Source: Catalinimonas niigatensis (GTDB lineage Bacteria > Bacteroidota > Bacteroidia > Cytophagales > Cyclobacteriaceae). Taken from it: a DNA stretch of 64,000 nucleotides. The stretch lies in contig NZ_CP119422.1 of assembly GCF_030506285.1 (NCBI RefSeq), positions 248,001 to 312,000 on the forward strand, given 5' to 3'. Below the pieces are notes generated by a model. That model saw only the letters and a list, made by a program, of their open reading frames with translations. It searched no databases and had not been told where the DNA came from. Below are positions 27,491-38,001 of this stretch, one piece after another; position 1 is the first letter of the stretch; the number at the start of each line of letters is the position of its first letter. Position numbers and translations under genes: made by a program.

Positions 27491-28558
27491 ATGGTGCAAA
27501 AAGTAAAAACGGCTTTGATCTCCTCCAGAGAACTCTTGTTTCAACTTGTGCTACACGCTTTGGTGTTTAGCTTTTTTGTATTTGACAGCGATCATCCGCA
27601 GGTTGAATTTCATCTTGAAGCTTACCAATTTGTGTTTTTCCTTAACTATACTTTGGCCAACGCAGTCATCAGCTACTTCCTTTTACCTCGCTTCTTTTAC
27701 AAAAAAAATTATACATACTTTTTTGGATTTACCCTGCTGATCGTCAGTGGCGTGATTTTCATTGAAGAATTCTTTCTGGAAAAAGTGTACTTTCCTGATT
27801 CCAGAGGAATGAGCTTTCCTGGTATATTATTTAGTCTGGGACAGGTGCTGCCAATTATTTTTATTCTGTCGGGCTTCAAATTCGCCTGGGATGCGCTGAC
27901 CAAACAGCGGGAGTTGGATGAACTGAAAGCCATCATCAAAGAAAGTGAGTTGCAGTTTTTAAAGTCTCAGATCAACCCCCACTTTTTATTCAACAATTTG
28001 AATAATCTATATTCTTATGCGATAGAAAATTCTCCCAAAACGCCTGCAATTATTCTGGAACTGAGTGCGGTGCTTCGCTATATGTTGTATGAGTGCAGAG
28101 AAAAATATGTTTCTCTAGCGAAAGAAATAGAGCAGCTGAAAAACTTCACGCAACTTAGCGAATTGCAGATTGAAGAGCGAGGAGTGGTCAATTTTGCAAC
28201 CCATCATATCCAGGCAGATTATCAGATCGCACCGCTGATCCTGATTGTTTTTATTGAAAATGCCTTCAAACACAGCCAGTCCAGCCAGTCCAGTAATATT
28301 TCCATTGATATTGATGTACGCTTAGCTGAAGATGGGAAACTGGAGTTTCATTGTAAGAATAATTTCCTTGCAGAAACGAATGCTCACGTTACTTCTAAGG
28401 GGATAGGTTTGGAGAATGTCAAAAAGCGATTGCAGTTACTCTATCCCAACACACATCAGTTGGATATTCGGCAAACGGACAACTACTACGAAGTCTATCT
28501 ATCCATGCAGTTAAATAAGATAACACAAACTACTGCCTATGCATTGCATCATCATTGA
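27491..28558 (+). CDS. LytS-type sensor histidine kinase (His_kinase PF06580 family)
   Basis: 355 residues. Four membrane segments (about 13-32, 45-65, 75-92, 112-130) without a recognisable extracellular sensor domain, a short coiled linker (LTKQRELDELKAIIKESELQ), the phosphoacceptor motif LKSQINPHFLFNNLNNL with His164, and an HATPase domain (IAPLILIVFIENAFKHS, then GIGLENVKKRLQLLY). It should autophosphorylate and pass phosphate to the response regulator whose gene overlaps its 3' end by 20 bp. The signal is unknown. Confidence 0.95.
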   Translation: MVQKVKTALISSRELLFQLVLHALVFSFFVFDSDHPQVEFHLEAYQFVFFLNYTLANAVISYFLLPRFFYKKNYTYFFGFTLLIVSGVIFIEEFFLEKVYFPDSRGMSFPGILFSLGQVLPIIFILSGFKFAWDALTKQRELDELKAIIKESELQFLKSQINPHFLFNNLNNLYSYAIENSPKTPAIILELSAVLRYMLYECREKYVSLAKEIEQLKNFTQLSELQIEERGVVNFATHHIQADYQIAPLILIVFIENAFKHSQSSQSSNISIDIDVRLAEDGKLEFHCKNNFLAETNAHVTSKGIGLENVKKRLQLLYPNTHQLDIRQTDNYYEVYLSMQLNKITQTTAYALHHH

Positions 28559-29243
28559 AGACCAGCCACCGGCCCAGCGTATTTTGAAAAAGTACATAGA
28601 AGATATGGGTTCTTTGCAACTGAAAGCTACCTTCACCGATGCCGTTCAAGCGATGGAATTTCTGAAAACCGAGCCAATAGACCTGATCTTCCTGGACATC
28701 CATTTGCCTAAAATATCCGGTATAGATCTACTCAAGACTATGCCTCAACTGCCTCCCGTCATTTTGACTACTGCCTATCCCGACTATGCGCTGGAGAGCT
28801 ATGAGTTTAATGTAGTGGATTATCTGCTCAAACCCTTTTCCTTTCAGCGCTTTGTCAAAGCCATTTCCAAAGTACCGGCAAAAGATTCAGGCAAAAACCA
28901 ATCAGAAACTGCTAAAAGCCCTTCTCCAAATCGCTCGGAAATATTTATCAAGTCGGGTTATGAGCACATCAGGGTTTTAGTAGACGATATCATTTACATC
29001 AAATCGGATGCTGACTACAGTGAGATATTTCTGCCTGGCAAAAAGCACTTATCTTCCGAACCGCTTAGAAAATGGCTGGAGGTATTGGACAGTTACCGGT
29101 TTACGAGAGTTCACAAATCCTATATCGTCAACACTTCCATGATTGCCAGAGTTATGGGCAACCAGTTGACGATGACCAATCAAGAGATCATCCCCATAGG
29201 CAGAGCTTTTAAGGATGATTTTGCGGAAAAATTTCTCCATTAA
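28539..29243 (+). CDS. LytTR-type response regulator
   Basis: 234 residues. The receiver domain shows the acidic pair IIIEDQ, phosphoacceptor Asp53 in LIFLDIHLPKISG, and Lys98 in YLLKPF. The C-terminal LytTR DNA-binding domain (about 132-232) has IFIKSGYEHIRVLVDDIIYIKSDADYSEIFL and FTRVHKSYIVN. The gene overlaps the kinase gene by 20 bp. Likely targets are promoters in the 27291-27490 intergenic region (TonB receptor) or its own transcript; no repeated LytTR binding site was seen by eye. Confidence 0.95.
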   Translation: MHCIIIEDQPPAQRILKKYIEDMGSLQLKATFTDAVQAMEFLKTEPIDLIFLDIHLPKISGIDLLKTMPQLPPVILTTAYPDYALESYEFNVVDYLLKPFSFQRFVKAISKVPAKDSGKNQSETAKSPSPNRSEIFIKSGYEHIRVLVDDIIYIKSDADYSEIFLPGKKHLSSEPLRKWLEVLDSYRFTRVHKSYIVNTSMIARVMGNQLTMTNQEIIPIGRAFKDDFAEKFLH

Positions 29244-29341
29244 AACGCTTATTGAAAGCCAGCAAATACAAAAAATAACAATCGTTTTATGATCTTTTTA
29301 TACTGATATACTGAATGGAATTCGTTGGCTTACTCCTATTC

Positions 29342-32158
29342 TTACCTCCCTATCACCTCTTCATAAGCAACCTGCACCCAACCCTTATATTTTCTGGATG
29401 CACGATCCGGGTCTAGTACTTTGAAAGTCACCTCCGCATGATAGTAGTATACTCCTGCCGATACTCTGGCGCCTGATTCGGTGGTTCCATCCCAGTAAGA
29501 TACCAGATTGGATTCACGCTGCTGATTTTCTTCACTATCATAATTAAAGACCTGTTTTCCCCAGCGATTGTATACCCATAACTGTACCCTTTCTACAAAG
29601 CGAGGACAGAGAGGCTCCCCTAATGCTTCGAAGGTTTCATTTACACCATCTCCATTGGGCGTAAATACATTGGGCAAAGCAAAGTTAGGACAATTGTCGC
29701 GGCAGAAAGGCTCACTCCATTCACTTTCGTTTCCTGATAAATCAACCGCTGCAATGCGGTAACAACCAGCATAAGAAGATAAGGGACCATCTACATAAAA
29801 ATTATCCTGTACCAGACTGGCAATTTTTTGGTAATCTGCCTCACCGTCGGCAGAAAAATAGATATTGTATCCTGCCAGATCTGCTGCACATTCATTTTGC
29901 GGAACCTGCCATTCCAGTCGGTTTTCATAACCACTAAAATCACAGGATTGGCCTTCCAGAAAGCTTGTACAAGCATCAATACCTCCGTTGTCTATCAGCA
30001 GGGCAGTCGGTGGACAAGGTGGTATGCTGTCTAGCGGAGAGACGCAGATACGCTGGGAGAAATTCAGCAGTGGGGTTGGTAAAGGTAATTCCAGACTGTA
30101 TCTTCCCTGTGTCTGGATCACATAACAGATTTGTACATCCGTACTTTCTGTCTCAGGTAGATCATCATCTATAAAGGTAAAACCAATATTTGTCACCAAC
30201 ACGCTATCCAGCAACTCCATTTCAGCTAGCTCAGGCGCCTCTCCTACAGTTCGGTAAATGTAGTGGTACGGATAATCGTTCGTTTGGTTAGACCAGGGTA
30301 CTTCTGCCTGCCAGTTGAGTGAAACGGAACCTCTTTCTGCCTGCGCTGACAAACGTGCACTGGAGGCCTTAGCTGAATATTCCAACGCCTGATCCTCTGT
30401 ATCAGTAATCACTACCTGATAATGGTACACCTCATCTTCAGTGTTAAGTTCTTCATCAACAAAAAGGGTATCTGTCAGGCCGCTGGCAATTACCTCCAGT
30501 TCTCCATCTGGAGTAGAAGTAAAACCAGTACCTCTTAATAAAGTGAAGTTAAAGTTTTCCGGTAAAGCATCAGGATTTAGTGATCTGGACCAATTGATTT
30601 CAATTCTTCCATCTGTAGTACTGGTTGAGAGTACACTTACTTTGGTAAGAAAAGAAGCATTGGTAGGAATGGTAGTACAGAACTCTTCAGAAGCCAGACT
30701 TTCGCTGCCGTCAGGATAAGTTGCCAGCAGTCTGTAACAGTAGGTCACGCCCGGCTCAAAGGCTTCGCCATCATTGGTATCACGATACGCCATAAGGCCG
30801 GCTCCCATTTCAGCAATTTTTTCAAATCCTAATCCGTCAGGTATGCCGGTCTGACAAACATCAGGAGTAAAGCTGCTTTCTCCTTTTTTTCGATAGAGTG
30901 ATAAACCGACTGCCTGATTCGCACAGGCATAGGCATTCCACTGCAGACCTATTACATCTTCCTGCTGAGAGATCGTATTCAAAATTGGTGCTGGTCCTAC
31001 GATTGTCACGTTAAAATCCATATAATCTGCCAGTGTAGGTCCGCTAGAAGGTAGATCGTTGACCTTGATATTCATCTGATAGGGAGCTGTCCTTACCTGT
31101 GCGCAACTGGTCTGCCAACGCAGTAAACCTTCAGCCGGAGAATTGACCGGTGTCATGGCATCAGGTGAAAAAGTAGCCGGTGAGGACTGAAAATCAAATG
31201 CTTCACCAAATGCAGTAAAATACATTTGATCACCATCAGGATCATTGGCAGGCACAGCCCATTCCACTAAACTACCCGCCACTATACAAGTGTCTGGCAA
31301 ATCAGCAATTTCCGGCCTTTCGTTATCCGCATCTTCTACAATGATTTGCATGTCGCGGGTAACATAGCCCAGAAAAACCCATTCCCCTTCAATTTTACGC
31401 CATTCTTCTATAATGAATGAGATATTGTACTCGCCTGGGTTGGCCGGTGCATCCCAGGTCACTGTTCCAGTCTCCGCATCAATCTCCAGAAAAACCGGTT
31501 GAGAACCATCCTGCCGGATCGGATTGGTATTGTCGCCACGATCTCTGTCATATTCGTCAGGATAGGTGTAGTCATCTACCACCAAACCTTTGTCTTGTAA
31601 TGGAACCACCATCTTAAAGGCAAGGCTGTCCCCATCCTTGTCATAAGCTCCAGGATTGTGGGTAAAGGTCTGCCCTACCACTGCGCCATCAACCGGAGGG
31701 TTAGTCAGCACAGGAGTTGTGTTGCAGAAGAAGGGATCAGCATTGACCTGGGTTTGAATGAAAAACGGAGTTTCAACTGAGTTGGCCATATTCAGAATGT
31801 ACTGATTACGATTCTGTTCCCGATAGGTAATCGTATATCCACCAGCACCAGGAAAGGTGTAGACTTTCTCAAAAACCGTCACCCTAATTTGCTTATCTCC
31901 ATCAATAATTGTTCGCGTCACAAAATCAGTATTAGGATCTAGTATGAATACGTTACCATCTCCCATATCCAGTACACCCTCACCAAATTCAATTCCTGAT
32001 TCTGTATCTTCATAACCTGTAATGGTAATTCTATAAGTATATCCCTGACATGACACTAACTCAGCCGTTATTTCTCCGGCACGGATATGGGTTGCGTATA
32101 AGTGCTGTATGAGGCCAGATGAGAAAAAGGCAATCAGCAGAAACAAGTAATTCTTCAT
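29342..32158 (-). CDS. Large secreted protein with CHU_C (T9SS type B) sorting domain
   Basis: 938 residues. Signal peptide (to about residue 22, LYATHIRAGE), then several beta-rich repeats of Ig/fibronectin-III/cadherin-like type (for example ETGTVTWDAPANPGEYNISF at about 230-250, and FN3-like strands with RLEWQVPQNECAADLAGYNIYF near 755). The last 90 residues (NVFTPNGDGVNETFEALGEP ... LWVYNRWGKQVFN ... YWDGTTESGARVSAGVYYYHAEV) form the gliding-motility-associated C-terminal domain. Such proteins cross the outer membrane by the type IX system and stay at the surface or are released. Adhesion or matrix function is likely; no catalytic domain is seen. Stand-alone gene, convergent with the response-regulator gene 98 bp away. 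Confidence 0.92.
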   Translation of the reverse strand: MKNYLFLLIAFFSSGLIQHLYATHIRAGEITAELVSCQGYTYRITITGYEDTESGIEFGEGVLDMGDGNVFILDPNTDFVTRTIIDGDKQIRVTVFEKVYTFPGAGGYTITYREQNRNQYILNMANSVETPFFIQTQVNADPFFCNTTPVLTNPPVDGAVVGQTFTHNPGAYDKDGDSLAFKMVVPLQDKGLVVDDYTYPDEYDRDRGDNTNPIRQDGSQPVFLEIDAETGTVTWDAPANPGEYNISFIIEEWRKIEGEWVFLGYVTRDMQIIVEDADNERPEIADLPDTCIVAGSLVEWAVPANDPDGDQMYFTAFGEAFDFQSSPATFSPDAMTPVNSPAEGLLRWQTSCAQVRTAPYQMNIKVNDLPSSGPTLADYMDFNVTIVGPAPILNTISQQEDVIGLQWNAYACANQAVGLSLYRKKGESSFTPDVCQTGIPDGLGFEKIAEMGAGLMAYRDTNDGEAFEPGVTYCYRLLATYPDGSESLASEEFCTTIPTNASFLTKVSVLSTSTTDGRIEINWSRSLNPDALPENFNFTLLRGTGFTSTPDGELEVIASGLTDTLFVDEELNTEDEVYHYQVVITDTEDQALEYSAKASSARLSAQAERGSVSLNWQAEVPWSNQTNDYPYHYIYRTVGEAPELAEMELLDSVLVTNIGFTFIDDDLPETESTDVQICYVIQTQGRYSLELPLPTPLLNFSQRICVSPLDSIPPCPPTALLIDNGGIDACTSFLEGQSCDFSGYENRLEWQVPQNECAADLAGYNIYFSADGEADYQKIASLVQDNFYVDGPLSSYAGCYRIAAVDLSGNESEWSEPFCRDNCPNFALPNVFTPNGDGVNETFEALGEPLCPRFVERVQLWVYNRWGKQVFNYDSEENQQRESNLVSYWDGTTESGARVSAGVYYYHAEVTFKVLDPDRASRKYKGWVQVAYEEVIGR

Positions 32159-33716
32159 AGTTTAGTGCTTTGATGTTTACCCCTCTCTCTATCACTATAG
32201 CGATGTAAACATAACGTTTGATGGTGCAATCTTATTACTATCATTAAACCTAATAAAAGGGCTTACCGAGAGGAGTATTACAGAAAATCATTTCTACAAA
32301 AAAAAGGGATTAAGGGAAGAACAACCATCACTGCACATATGGCATCAAATGGTAAACAGTAGTGTTCTCTAGCGGTTGCATAGGATATTTCTGTAGATTA
32401 TGCTTCTGATTTTATCATCTGACAAGATTATTGGCCGTTACTTCAGCTCAAAGATGCCCATAACTGTTGCTAGAAACGGTATGAATACCTAAAAAATGCC
32501 ACTATCACTCATGAAAAAAATTTGCTTCGGAAAGAGAGTCCCGGATAAATGTTGATGTATTGACTATTGGTCTTTTCCTATTTCAATTTACACCAGAGTT
32601 ATAAAAATATATCTAACCTCTTATATGGCATTCACTGTTATATGAAGAAGCAAATAGCTAATGCTATACTATAAATTTTTGAAAAAAAAGCCTTCTGTTT
32701 TTCAGTAAAGCTCAATGCATCATAGCTTGTGGTTACCAATCAGTTTCTCCTTCACTTTCCTTATTGTACATCGTCAAATGATAAAAGAAGGCAAACATGA
32801 TTACCAATATTTTTTCCAACATGTCTTTAAAAATTTTTTTTACTGTCCTCATAATCTAATCTCCTTATTAAGCTGCTTGAATCTCTGCTACTCTTATCTC
32901 CAATAACTTTTAAGTTATTTTAAAAGATAGTTATTATTTTTAATTAAAATATAATAATGAAAGCAATAAAACAATAAATTATTCAAATTAAAATAATTAA
33001 ATAAACATTTTAAGCTTTAGTCAGAAGTTTTTTTTATATCTCTTTTTTTACATTCTCTGGAACTGAATTTTCAAACTTCATATGCTAATATAGCTGCCAA
33101 TAAAACTCATGTTACATGTGCAATTGAAGTATTGAAAAGCAACTGTTTACTTTAAAGGCCACAGGAATTTATGGCATTATCGTCAACTCAAGCTCTTCAT
33201 TCAGGTGAAATGTGGATGCGCATATATCTTCATAATTCATGAGTGTAAATGGTTCATATTTAAACCAAGGCATATTCATGAAAATGTCACTCATTAAGAG
33301 TGTTACCATCTAGCTATTACAATAATTTGCGAATCAGGGAAGAGGTCAGAAGATCTTCATTCAAGGTATACATTACATAGCTACATAAAGTAATGCTACC
33401 TACTAAATAGAAGTTAATAAAATCTGTAGCCACCACGGCGTTTCAAAAAAACCTGAGAGCATACATGTTAGCAGTTGCAGCTTATAAAGGCTTTTAGAAC
33501 AATAGCAGAAAATGCTTATTACTGATTATGAACTTACATTTTTTTATCTCATTCATTCAATAGCTTTTAACTTTTTGTTGAAAAATGAACACATTTTTCG
33601 TAACTAAAGGACTGGAATGGGAACGTACCCGTAAATTGCTATTTTCTATGCTAATCCATCAACATTATATCAAAATCTAATTCAAATTATTCATTTCAGT
33701 TGTAAAGTATCTTCAA
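32159..33716. other. 1.56-kb AT-rich stretch without a recognised gene
   Basis: No reading frame in either strand shows a known domain; the longest frame (about 63 codons at 32715-32906) is poor in coding character and has no family-like motif. The only clear signal is the LacI-operator-like site near the right end (33616-33633). The stretch contains many A and T runs, the normal look of non-coding DNA in this genome. It could be the leftover of deleted genes or a long regulatory region for the receptor gene at 33717. Confidence 0.5.
33616..33633. promoter_or_regulatory. Candidate LacI-family operator before TonB receptor (degenerate copy)
   Basis: The 18 bases agree with the central part of the palindrome at 16540-16559 at 13 positions; the core gggaacgtacccg keeps all but one base of gggtacgtacccg. 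It lies about 85 bp upstream of the start codon at 33717, a good place for repression. If bound by the regulator at 16752-17819 it would add an outer-membrane receptor to that regulon. Confidence 0.5.
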
Positions 33717-36464
33717 ATGATCAGACATTTTATCTTCCTTTTTTTCTTATTTTTTACTTTAAAAGCATATACACAAAATTCAGAAGTTCAGGGTACAGTT
33801 AGAAGTGCCGATGATCGGACAGGCTTGCCAGGTGCTACAGTAATTTTAGAAAGAAATACTGATGCAACCAATCAGGGTGTGGTTACAAACATCAACGGCG
33901 AATTCAGAATCACTGCTCAAGACACCGGACAATATACTTTGAAAGTACAGTTTGTGGGTTTTGAGCCTGTATCCAAAATCATACAGTTAACAGGTAATCC
34001 GGTAAATGTAGGAGACATACTTCTTTTTGAAGAAACCACCACTTTACAAGATGTAGAAATCGTAGCGAAAGCAATTGCTGGAGAACAGAAAGGCGATACT
34101 ACTCAGTTTAATGCCAGTGCCTTTAAAACGGCGCCTGATGCTAATGCCCAGGAGCTCGTAGAGAAAATGCCAGGAATCGTCATGCAAGATGGAAAAGTAC
34201 AGGCGCAGGGAGAAGATGTACAGCAGATCTTTATTGATGGAAAACCTTTTTTTGGTGAAGATGTCAATGCCGCTTTGCAAAATCTACCGGCAGATGTCAT
34301 TGCCGGAATTCAGGTATACGACCAGAAAAGCGACAAAGCACTACTCAGTGGCATTGATGATGGTGAAAGGATCAGGACAATTAATATTGTGACCAAGCCC
34401 AACCGTAGAAAAGGACAATTTGGCAAAGCAACTGCTGGCTATGGTACAGATAGCAGGTACATGGCAGGAGCAAGTGTGAACCTGTTTAATGAAGACAGAA
34501 GAATCACTCTTACCGGATTAAGCAATAATATAAACACCTTAAACTACTCTTCAGACCCGAATAGTCAAGAAGATAGCAGAACTCAGGAAGGAATCATCAC
34601 CACTCATACCCTGGGCATGAATTTTATAGACACATGGAATGAAAAAATAGACATCAGTGGAAGTTATTTCTACACGCATAGAACAACAGAAAGCAATCAA
34701 ACAAAAATAAGAGATTTTGTACTTTCTTCTGACTCAGGTCAGGTATATACGGAAAACAACACTAGTACTGAAGTCAATGCCCGACATCAGGTTGATATGC
34801 GCTTTGACTATAAAATTAATGAGAATAACAGACTGCTTATCCGCCCTTCTGTGTCCCTCAAAGAAAATACTGTCTCTTCATACTTTCTAGGCAACACTAA
34901 TTCAGTGAGTGGGCCTATCAACCAAACTGAAAACACTTCTAATTCGGATAACTTTGACTATGATTTTTACAACAGAATGTATTATAGCCATAAGTTTAAC
35001 AAAGCTGGTCGCAGCCTTAATTTGAGATCGCATACTGCCTATCATACCAATGAAGATGATAGCTATCGTTTAGCTGATAATGTATTTTACAATGCTCAGG
35101 ATAGAAATGAAGTCCTTAATCAACTTAATCAATATACACGTTTGGATAGAGCTGGTTTTGACTGGGAAAGTGGGGTTTCTTATACCGAGCCTGTAGGAAA
35201 GCACGGTAACGTAGAAATTGAATATGAAATTGGTAATACTTTTAATGATTCTGATAAGCGCACCTTCAATTATGAAGAACTTACCGATGATTTTAGTCTA
35301 CTTGACACGGCGATCAGCAATACTTTTGAAAGCAGATACCTGACCCAGGAGACCGAATTGGGTTACCAATACAATACCGAAAAATTTAGAATACAGGTGG
35401 AAGCAGAATACCAGCATGCCCGTTTGCTCAATGATCAGGAGTTTCCCAAAGTTTATGACATAGAACGTACTTTTCGTAGTATACTCCCATCAGCACGTAT
35501 TGACTATAAGATTTCAGACAACAAAAATATAGAGTTTAACTACCGTACCTGGACCCAGGAACCATCGGTTGGCCAGTTGCAGGATGTTATTGATAATTCA
35601 AATCCCCTTCATCTTAGTACTGGAAACCCGGCTCTGGATCAATCTTTCAATAACTGGATCAGAACCAGGTTTAAGTCCAGTAATCCAGAGACCAATCAAT
35701 CTTTTTATGCCTCTGTACAAACCAATATTGTAGGGAATTATGTGTCTAACAGCACATTCATTGCAGAAGAGCCTACAGAAATCGCTGATGGTATTATTTT
35801 GCAAGAGGGTTCTCAACTCTCACGTCCGGTTAATCTGGATGGTTACTTTGAACTACGCTCATACTTTAACTATGGGCAGCCGGTAGATTTGATATCGTCT
35901 AATATCAATTTCAGTGGATCGATACGTTATTCTAAAAAACCTGGTTTGATCAATGATGAAATTAATATAGCCAATGCAAGTCGCTTTAGGCTGGGCACCT
36001 CTATAAGTAGTAATATCAGTGAACAGGTAGATTTTACTATTTCTACCAGGGCAAGCTACAATATTGTTGAGAATTCATTACGCCCTGCCCTGAACAATAA
36101 CTTCTTTAATCAGTCAACCCGACTAAGGTACAACTGGATACTCTGGGAGGGATTAGTGTATCGGACAGACCTCAATCATCAGTTAAATTCTGGTCTTTCA
36201 GCAGATTTTGACAATAGTTTTTTGATGTGGAATATGAGTATTGGAAAAAAACTCTTTAAGAATCAATTGGGAGAACTCAGTCTGAATGTGTATGACTTGC
36301 TAAAGCAAAACAACAATATCAGGAGAAACATCACTGAAGCATTTGTTGAAGATATTCAGTCCAATGTGCTACAGCGTTACTTTATGCTGACCTTTACCTA
36401 TAATATCCGCCATTTCAACGAGGGAACAGATGAGCATGATTATGAAGAGCTCTACAGGAATTAA
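33717..36464 (+). CDS. TonB-dependent receptor-like outer-membrane protein (CarboxypepD_reg plus OMP_b-brl_3)
   Basis: 915 residues. Signal peptide (to about residue 19, AYTQN), carboxypeptidase-regulatory-like domain (about 22-108, VQGTVRSADDRTGLPGATVIL), plug-like segment (AQELVEKMPGIVMQDGKVQAQGEDVQQIFIDGKPFFGEDVNAAL, about 140-190), then a long beta-barrel. The IDGKPFF and QDGKVQAQGE motifs are typical of the Bacteroidota 'outer membrane beta-barrel family' rather than SusC. No SusD partner follows. Ligand unknown. The upstream operator-like site suggests possible co-regulation with the sugar cluster at 5.7-21.5 kb; otherwise it is a solitary gene, and the next gene is convergent. Confidence 0.92.
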   Translation: MIRHFIFLFFLFFTLKAYTQNSEVQGTVRSADDRTGLPGATVILERNTDATNQGVVTNINGEFRITAQDTGQYTLKVQFVGFEPVSKIIQLTGNPVNVGDILLFEETTTLQDVEIVAKAIAGEQKGDTTQFNASAFKTAPDANAQELVEKMPGIVMQDGKVQAQGEDVQQIFIDGKPFFGEDVNAALQNLPADVIAGIQVYDQKSDKALLSGIDDGERIRTINIVTKPNRRKGQFGKATAGYGTDSRYMAGASVNLFNEDRRITLTGLSNNINTLNYSSDPNSQEDSRTQEGIITTHTLGMNFIDTWNEKIDISGSYFYTHRTTESNQTKIRDFVLSSDSGQVYTENNTSTEVNARHQVDMRFDYKINENNRLLIRPSVSLKENTVSSYFLGNTNSVSGPINQTENTSNSDNFDYDFYNRMYYSHKFNKAGRSLNLRSHTAYHTNEDDSYRLADNVFYNAQDRNEVLNQLNQYTRLDRAGFDWESGVSYTEPVGKHGNVEIEYEIGNTFNDSDKRTFNYEELTDDFSLLDTAISNTFESRYLTQETELGYQYNTEKFRIQVEAEYQHARLLNDQEFPKVYDIERTFRSILPSARIDYKISDNKNIEFNYRTWTQEPSVGQLQDVIDNSNPLHLSTGNPALDQSFNNWIRTRFKSSNPETNQSFYASVQTNIVGNYVSNSTFIAEEPTEIADGIILQEGSQLSRPVNLDGYFELRSYFNYGQPVDLISSNINFSGSIRYSKKPGLINDEINIANASRFRLGTSISSNISEQVDFTISTRASYNIVENSLRPALNNNFFNQSTRLRYNWILWEGLVYRTDLNHQLNSGLSADFDNSFLMWNMSIGKKLFKNQLGELSLNVYDLLKQNNNIRRNITEAFVEDIQSNVLQRYFMLTFTYNIRHFNEGTDEHDYEELYRN

Positions 36465-36539
36465 CAGTCAGGACAGCGATAAAGGAGAATGGTATCTCCA
36501 AAGGTTTAGAGTATGCAGGATACATTCATCTTATAGAAT

Positions 36540-37622
36540 TCATTGAAATACGCTAAACCATGTCCTGGCATTTTCTTTATAGATTTTATTTACCACCTCC
36601 CGGGGCAGACGAAGCCCTTGTAATTGGCCTTCAATCAGATTACTGCTTAAAGAATCTTCTGTGGTAAAATACTGCCAGTCGCGTAGCCAGGTGTTGTGCA
36701 TGCTTTCTTGCAGTTCTTCTCTGCTCTCATCACCATCATCTCCCATGTCAGTGGCATACAACAAACGGTCCTGGTATTTGATGAAAAAATCTCTTACTTT
36801 CTCTCTGTTTTCCTGAGTTTGATAAAACAGTTGTCCCATACGGGCAGCCATATCTACCGACATATTAGGAAATTGGTCCAGCCGCTTTGCCAATTCATCT
36901 ACACTCCATTCCAGACTTGCCATATGAGCGCCAATGAATGTGAGTTCGGGATTTTTTTCCAGCATACGGTCACGGGCAGCAATCTGCTCCTCATATGATG
37001 GCATTTCCGGATGCTTGTACATATGGTATTGCGGATTATTGGTAAAATAAGTTTTGTCATTATTGGTGGTCATCTGCTCTACCGGCAACCAGCAATTTTT
37101 GGGTTCCCCCAAATGTCCCATGACAGGAATATTCCGATGGGCAAGTACGCTGAAAATGGTATCTAATTTCGGATCATCAATCATCACCAAATCTCCGCTT
37201 TTATCCCTTTGTACCATACCAATATTTTTCCATACTTTCATACCAATGGCTCCTGCATCAAAGCAACTGTCAAGCCATTCCAAACTTTGTTGGGTCCAAT
37301 CAGGTTCATCCCATTCTTTCATAGAAAAAGCGGTGACGCAGGCGATATCTTCAGAATGTGCATTGGCTTGATACATGCCGTACTTAAACTGTTCTCTGAC
37401 ATCCTGTATGCCCGCAGAATGGTCAACAACCACGGTGAGCAGTTTAAAATTATCTTTTCGGGCTTGTTCTACAAAAGCGTCTCTTTCGGTGCGGATATGC
37501 ACATGTACATCTATCTTCTCTACCTGATCAAAGTCATCTATACTATAATATGCTGCTTGTTCATTGCTTTGCCCACAGGCTGCAAACAGGTATAGCATGA
37601 TAAAAAAATATAAGTGCTTCAT
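36540..37622 (-). CDS. Amidohydrolase-family lipoprotein (amidohydrolase_2 type)
   Basis: 360 residues. A signal peptide with lipobox (FAACGQS, Cys about residue 17) marks it as a lipoprotein. The TIM-barrel metal-hydrolase fold is supported by KIDVHVHIRTERD (HxH), a histidine in MGHLGEP, FIGAHMAS and the distal metal-ligand Asp in LLYATDMGDDGDE. Proteins of this group decarboxylate or hydrolyse small cyclic compounds; being exported is less usual and found mainly in Bacteroidota and Planctomycetota. It converges on the TonB receptor gene (75 bp gap). Substrate unknown. Confidence 0.88.
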   Translation of the reverse strand: MKHLYFFIMLYLFAACGQSNEQAAYYSIDDFDQVEKIDVHVHIRTERDAFVEQARKDNFKLLTVVVDHSAGIQDVREQFKYGMYQANAHSEDIACVTAFSMKEWDEPDWTQQSLEWLDSCFDAGAIGMKVWKNIGMVQRDKSGDLVMIDDPKLDTIFSVLAHRNIPVMGHLGEPKNCWLPVEQMTTNNDKTYFTNNPQYHMYKHPEMPSYEEQIAARDRMLEKNPELTFIGAHMASLEWSVDELAKRLDQFPNMSVDMAARMGQLFYQTQENREKVRDFFIKYQDRLLYATDMGDDGDESREELQESMHNTWLRDWQYFTTEDSLSSNLIEGQLQGLRLPREVVNKIYKENARTWFSVFQ

Positions 37623-38001
37623 CTTTTATTGATTAAAATGGTATGCTTTTCAATATGATCAGTTTTACTGAATATGCCTAAACATTGGGCTTGTTTGACA
37701 TATAAAATATATTTCATTTCCATAGTATGGCATGAAAAAACAAAAACAGCAGCTATCTAAAACACACTGCGCACGCTCGTTACTCAATCAACTAATAAAA
37801 GTCATAAAATGCAACACTGCTACATTCATACTCCAAAAGAGAAAGAATGAAGTGCTATCCCATAGAGGTAGTTTCTGATCAGCAAGTTTAACTAAGCATG
37901 TAAATGCTATATATGCTTTCATCCAGTATCTTACCATGCACTTGCACTTTCACCAATTTGAGAAAATTTGTATCTTTGCATTTCAACAAAACTGAAAAAA
38001 A
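37623..38001. other. Intergenic region with promoter of the ABC-F gene
   Basis: 379 bp between the divergent amidohydrolase and ABC-F genes. Apart from the promoter at 37971-37978 no feature is recognised; the left half is AT-rich and without a convincing reading frame. Confidence 0.6.
37971..37978 (+). promoter_or_regulatory. Bacteroidota-type promoter -7 box
   Basis: tatctttg fits the TAnnTTTG consensus exactly. A clean TTTG at the -33 distance is not present (the nearest match is ttgc/cttt at 37942-37950). Transcription would start near 37985, giving a leader of about 85 bases before the ABC-F start codon. Confidence 0.7.

Noticed and set aside
37740-37860. Possible IS remnant between the amidohydrolase and ABC-F genes
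   Set aside because: Some translated words looked transposase-like but no frame longer than about 20 codons and no inverted repeat was found.
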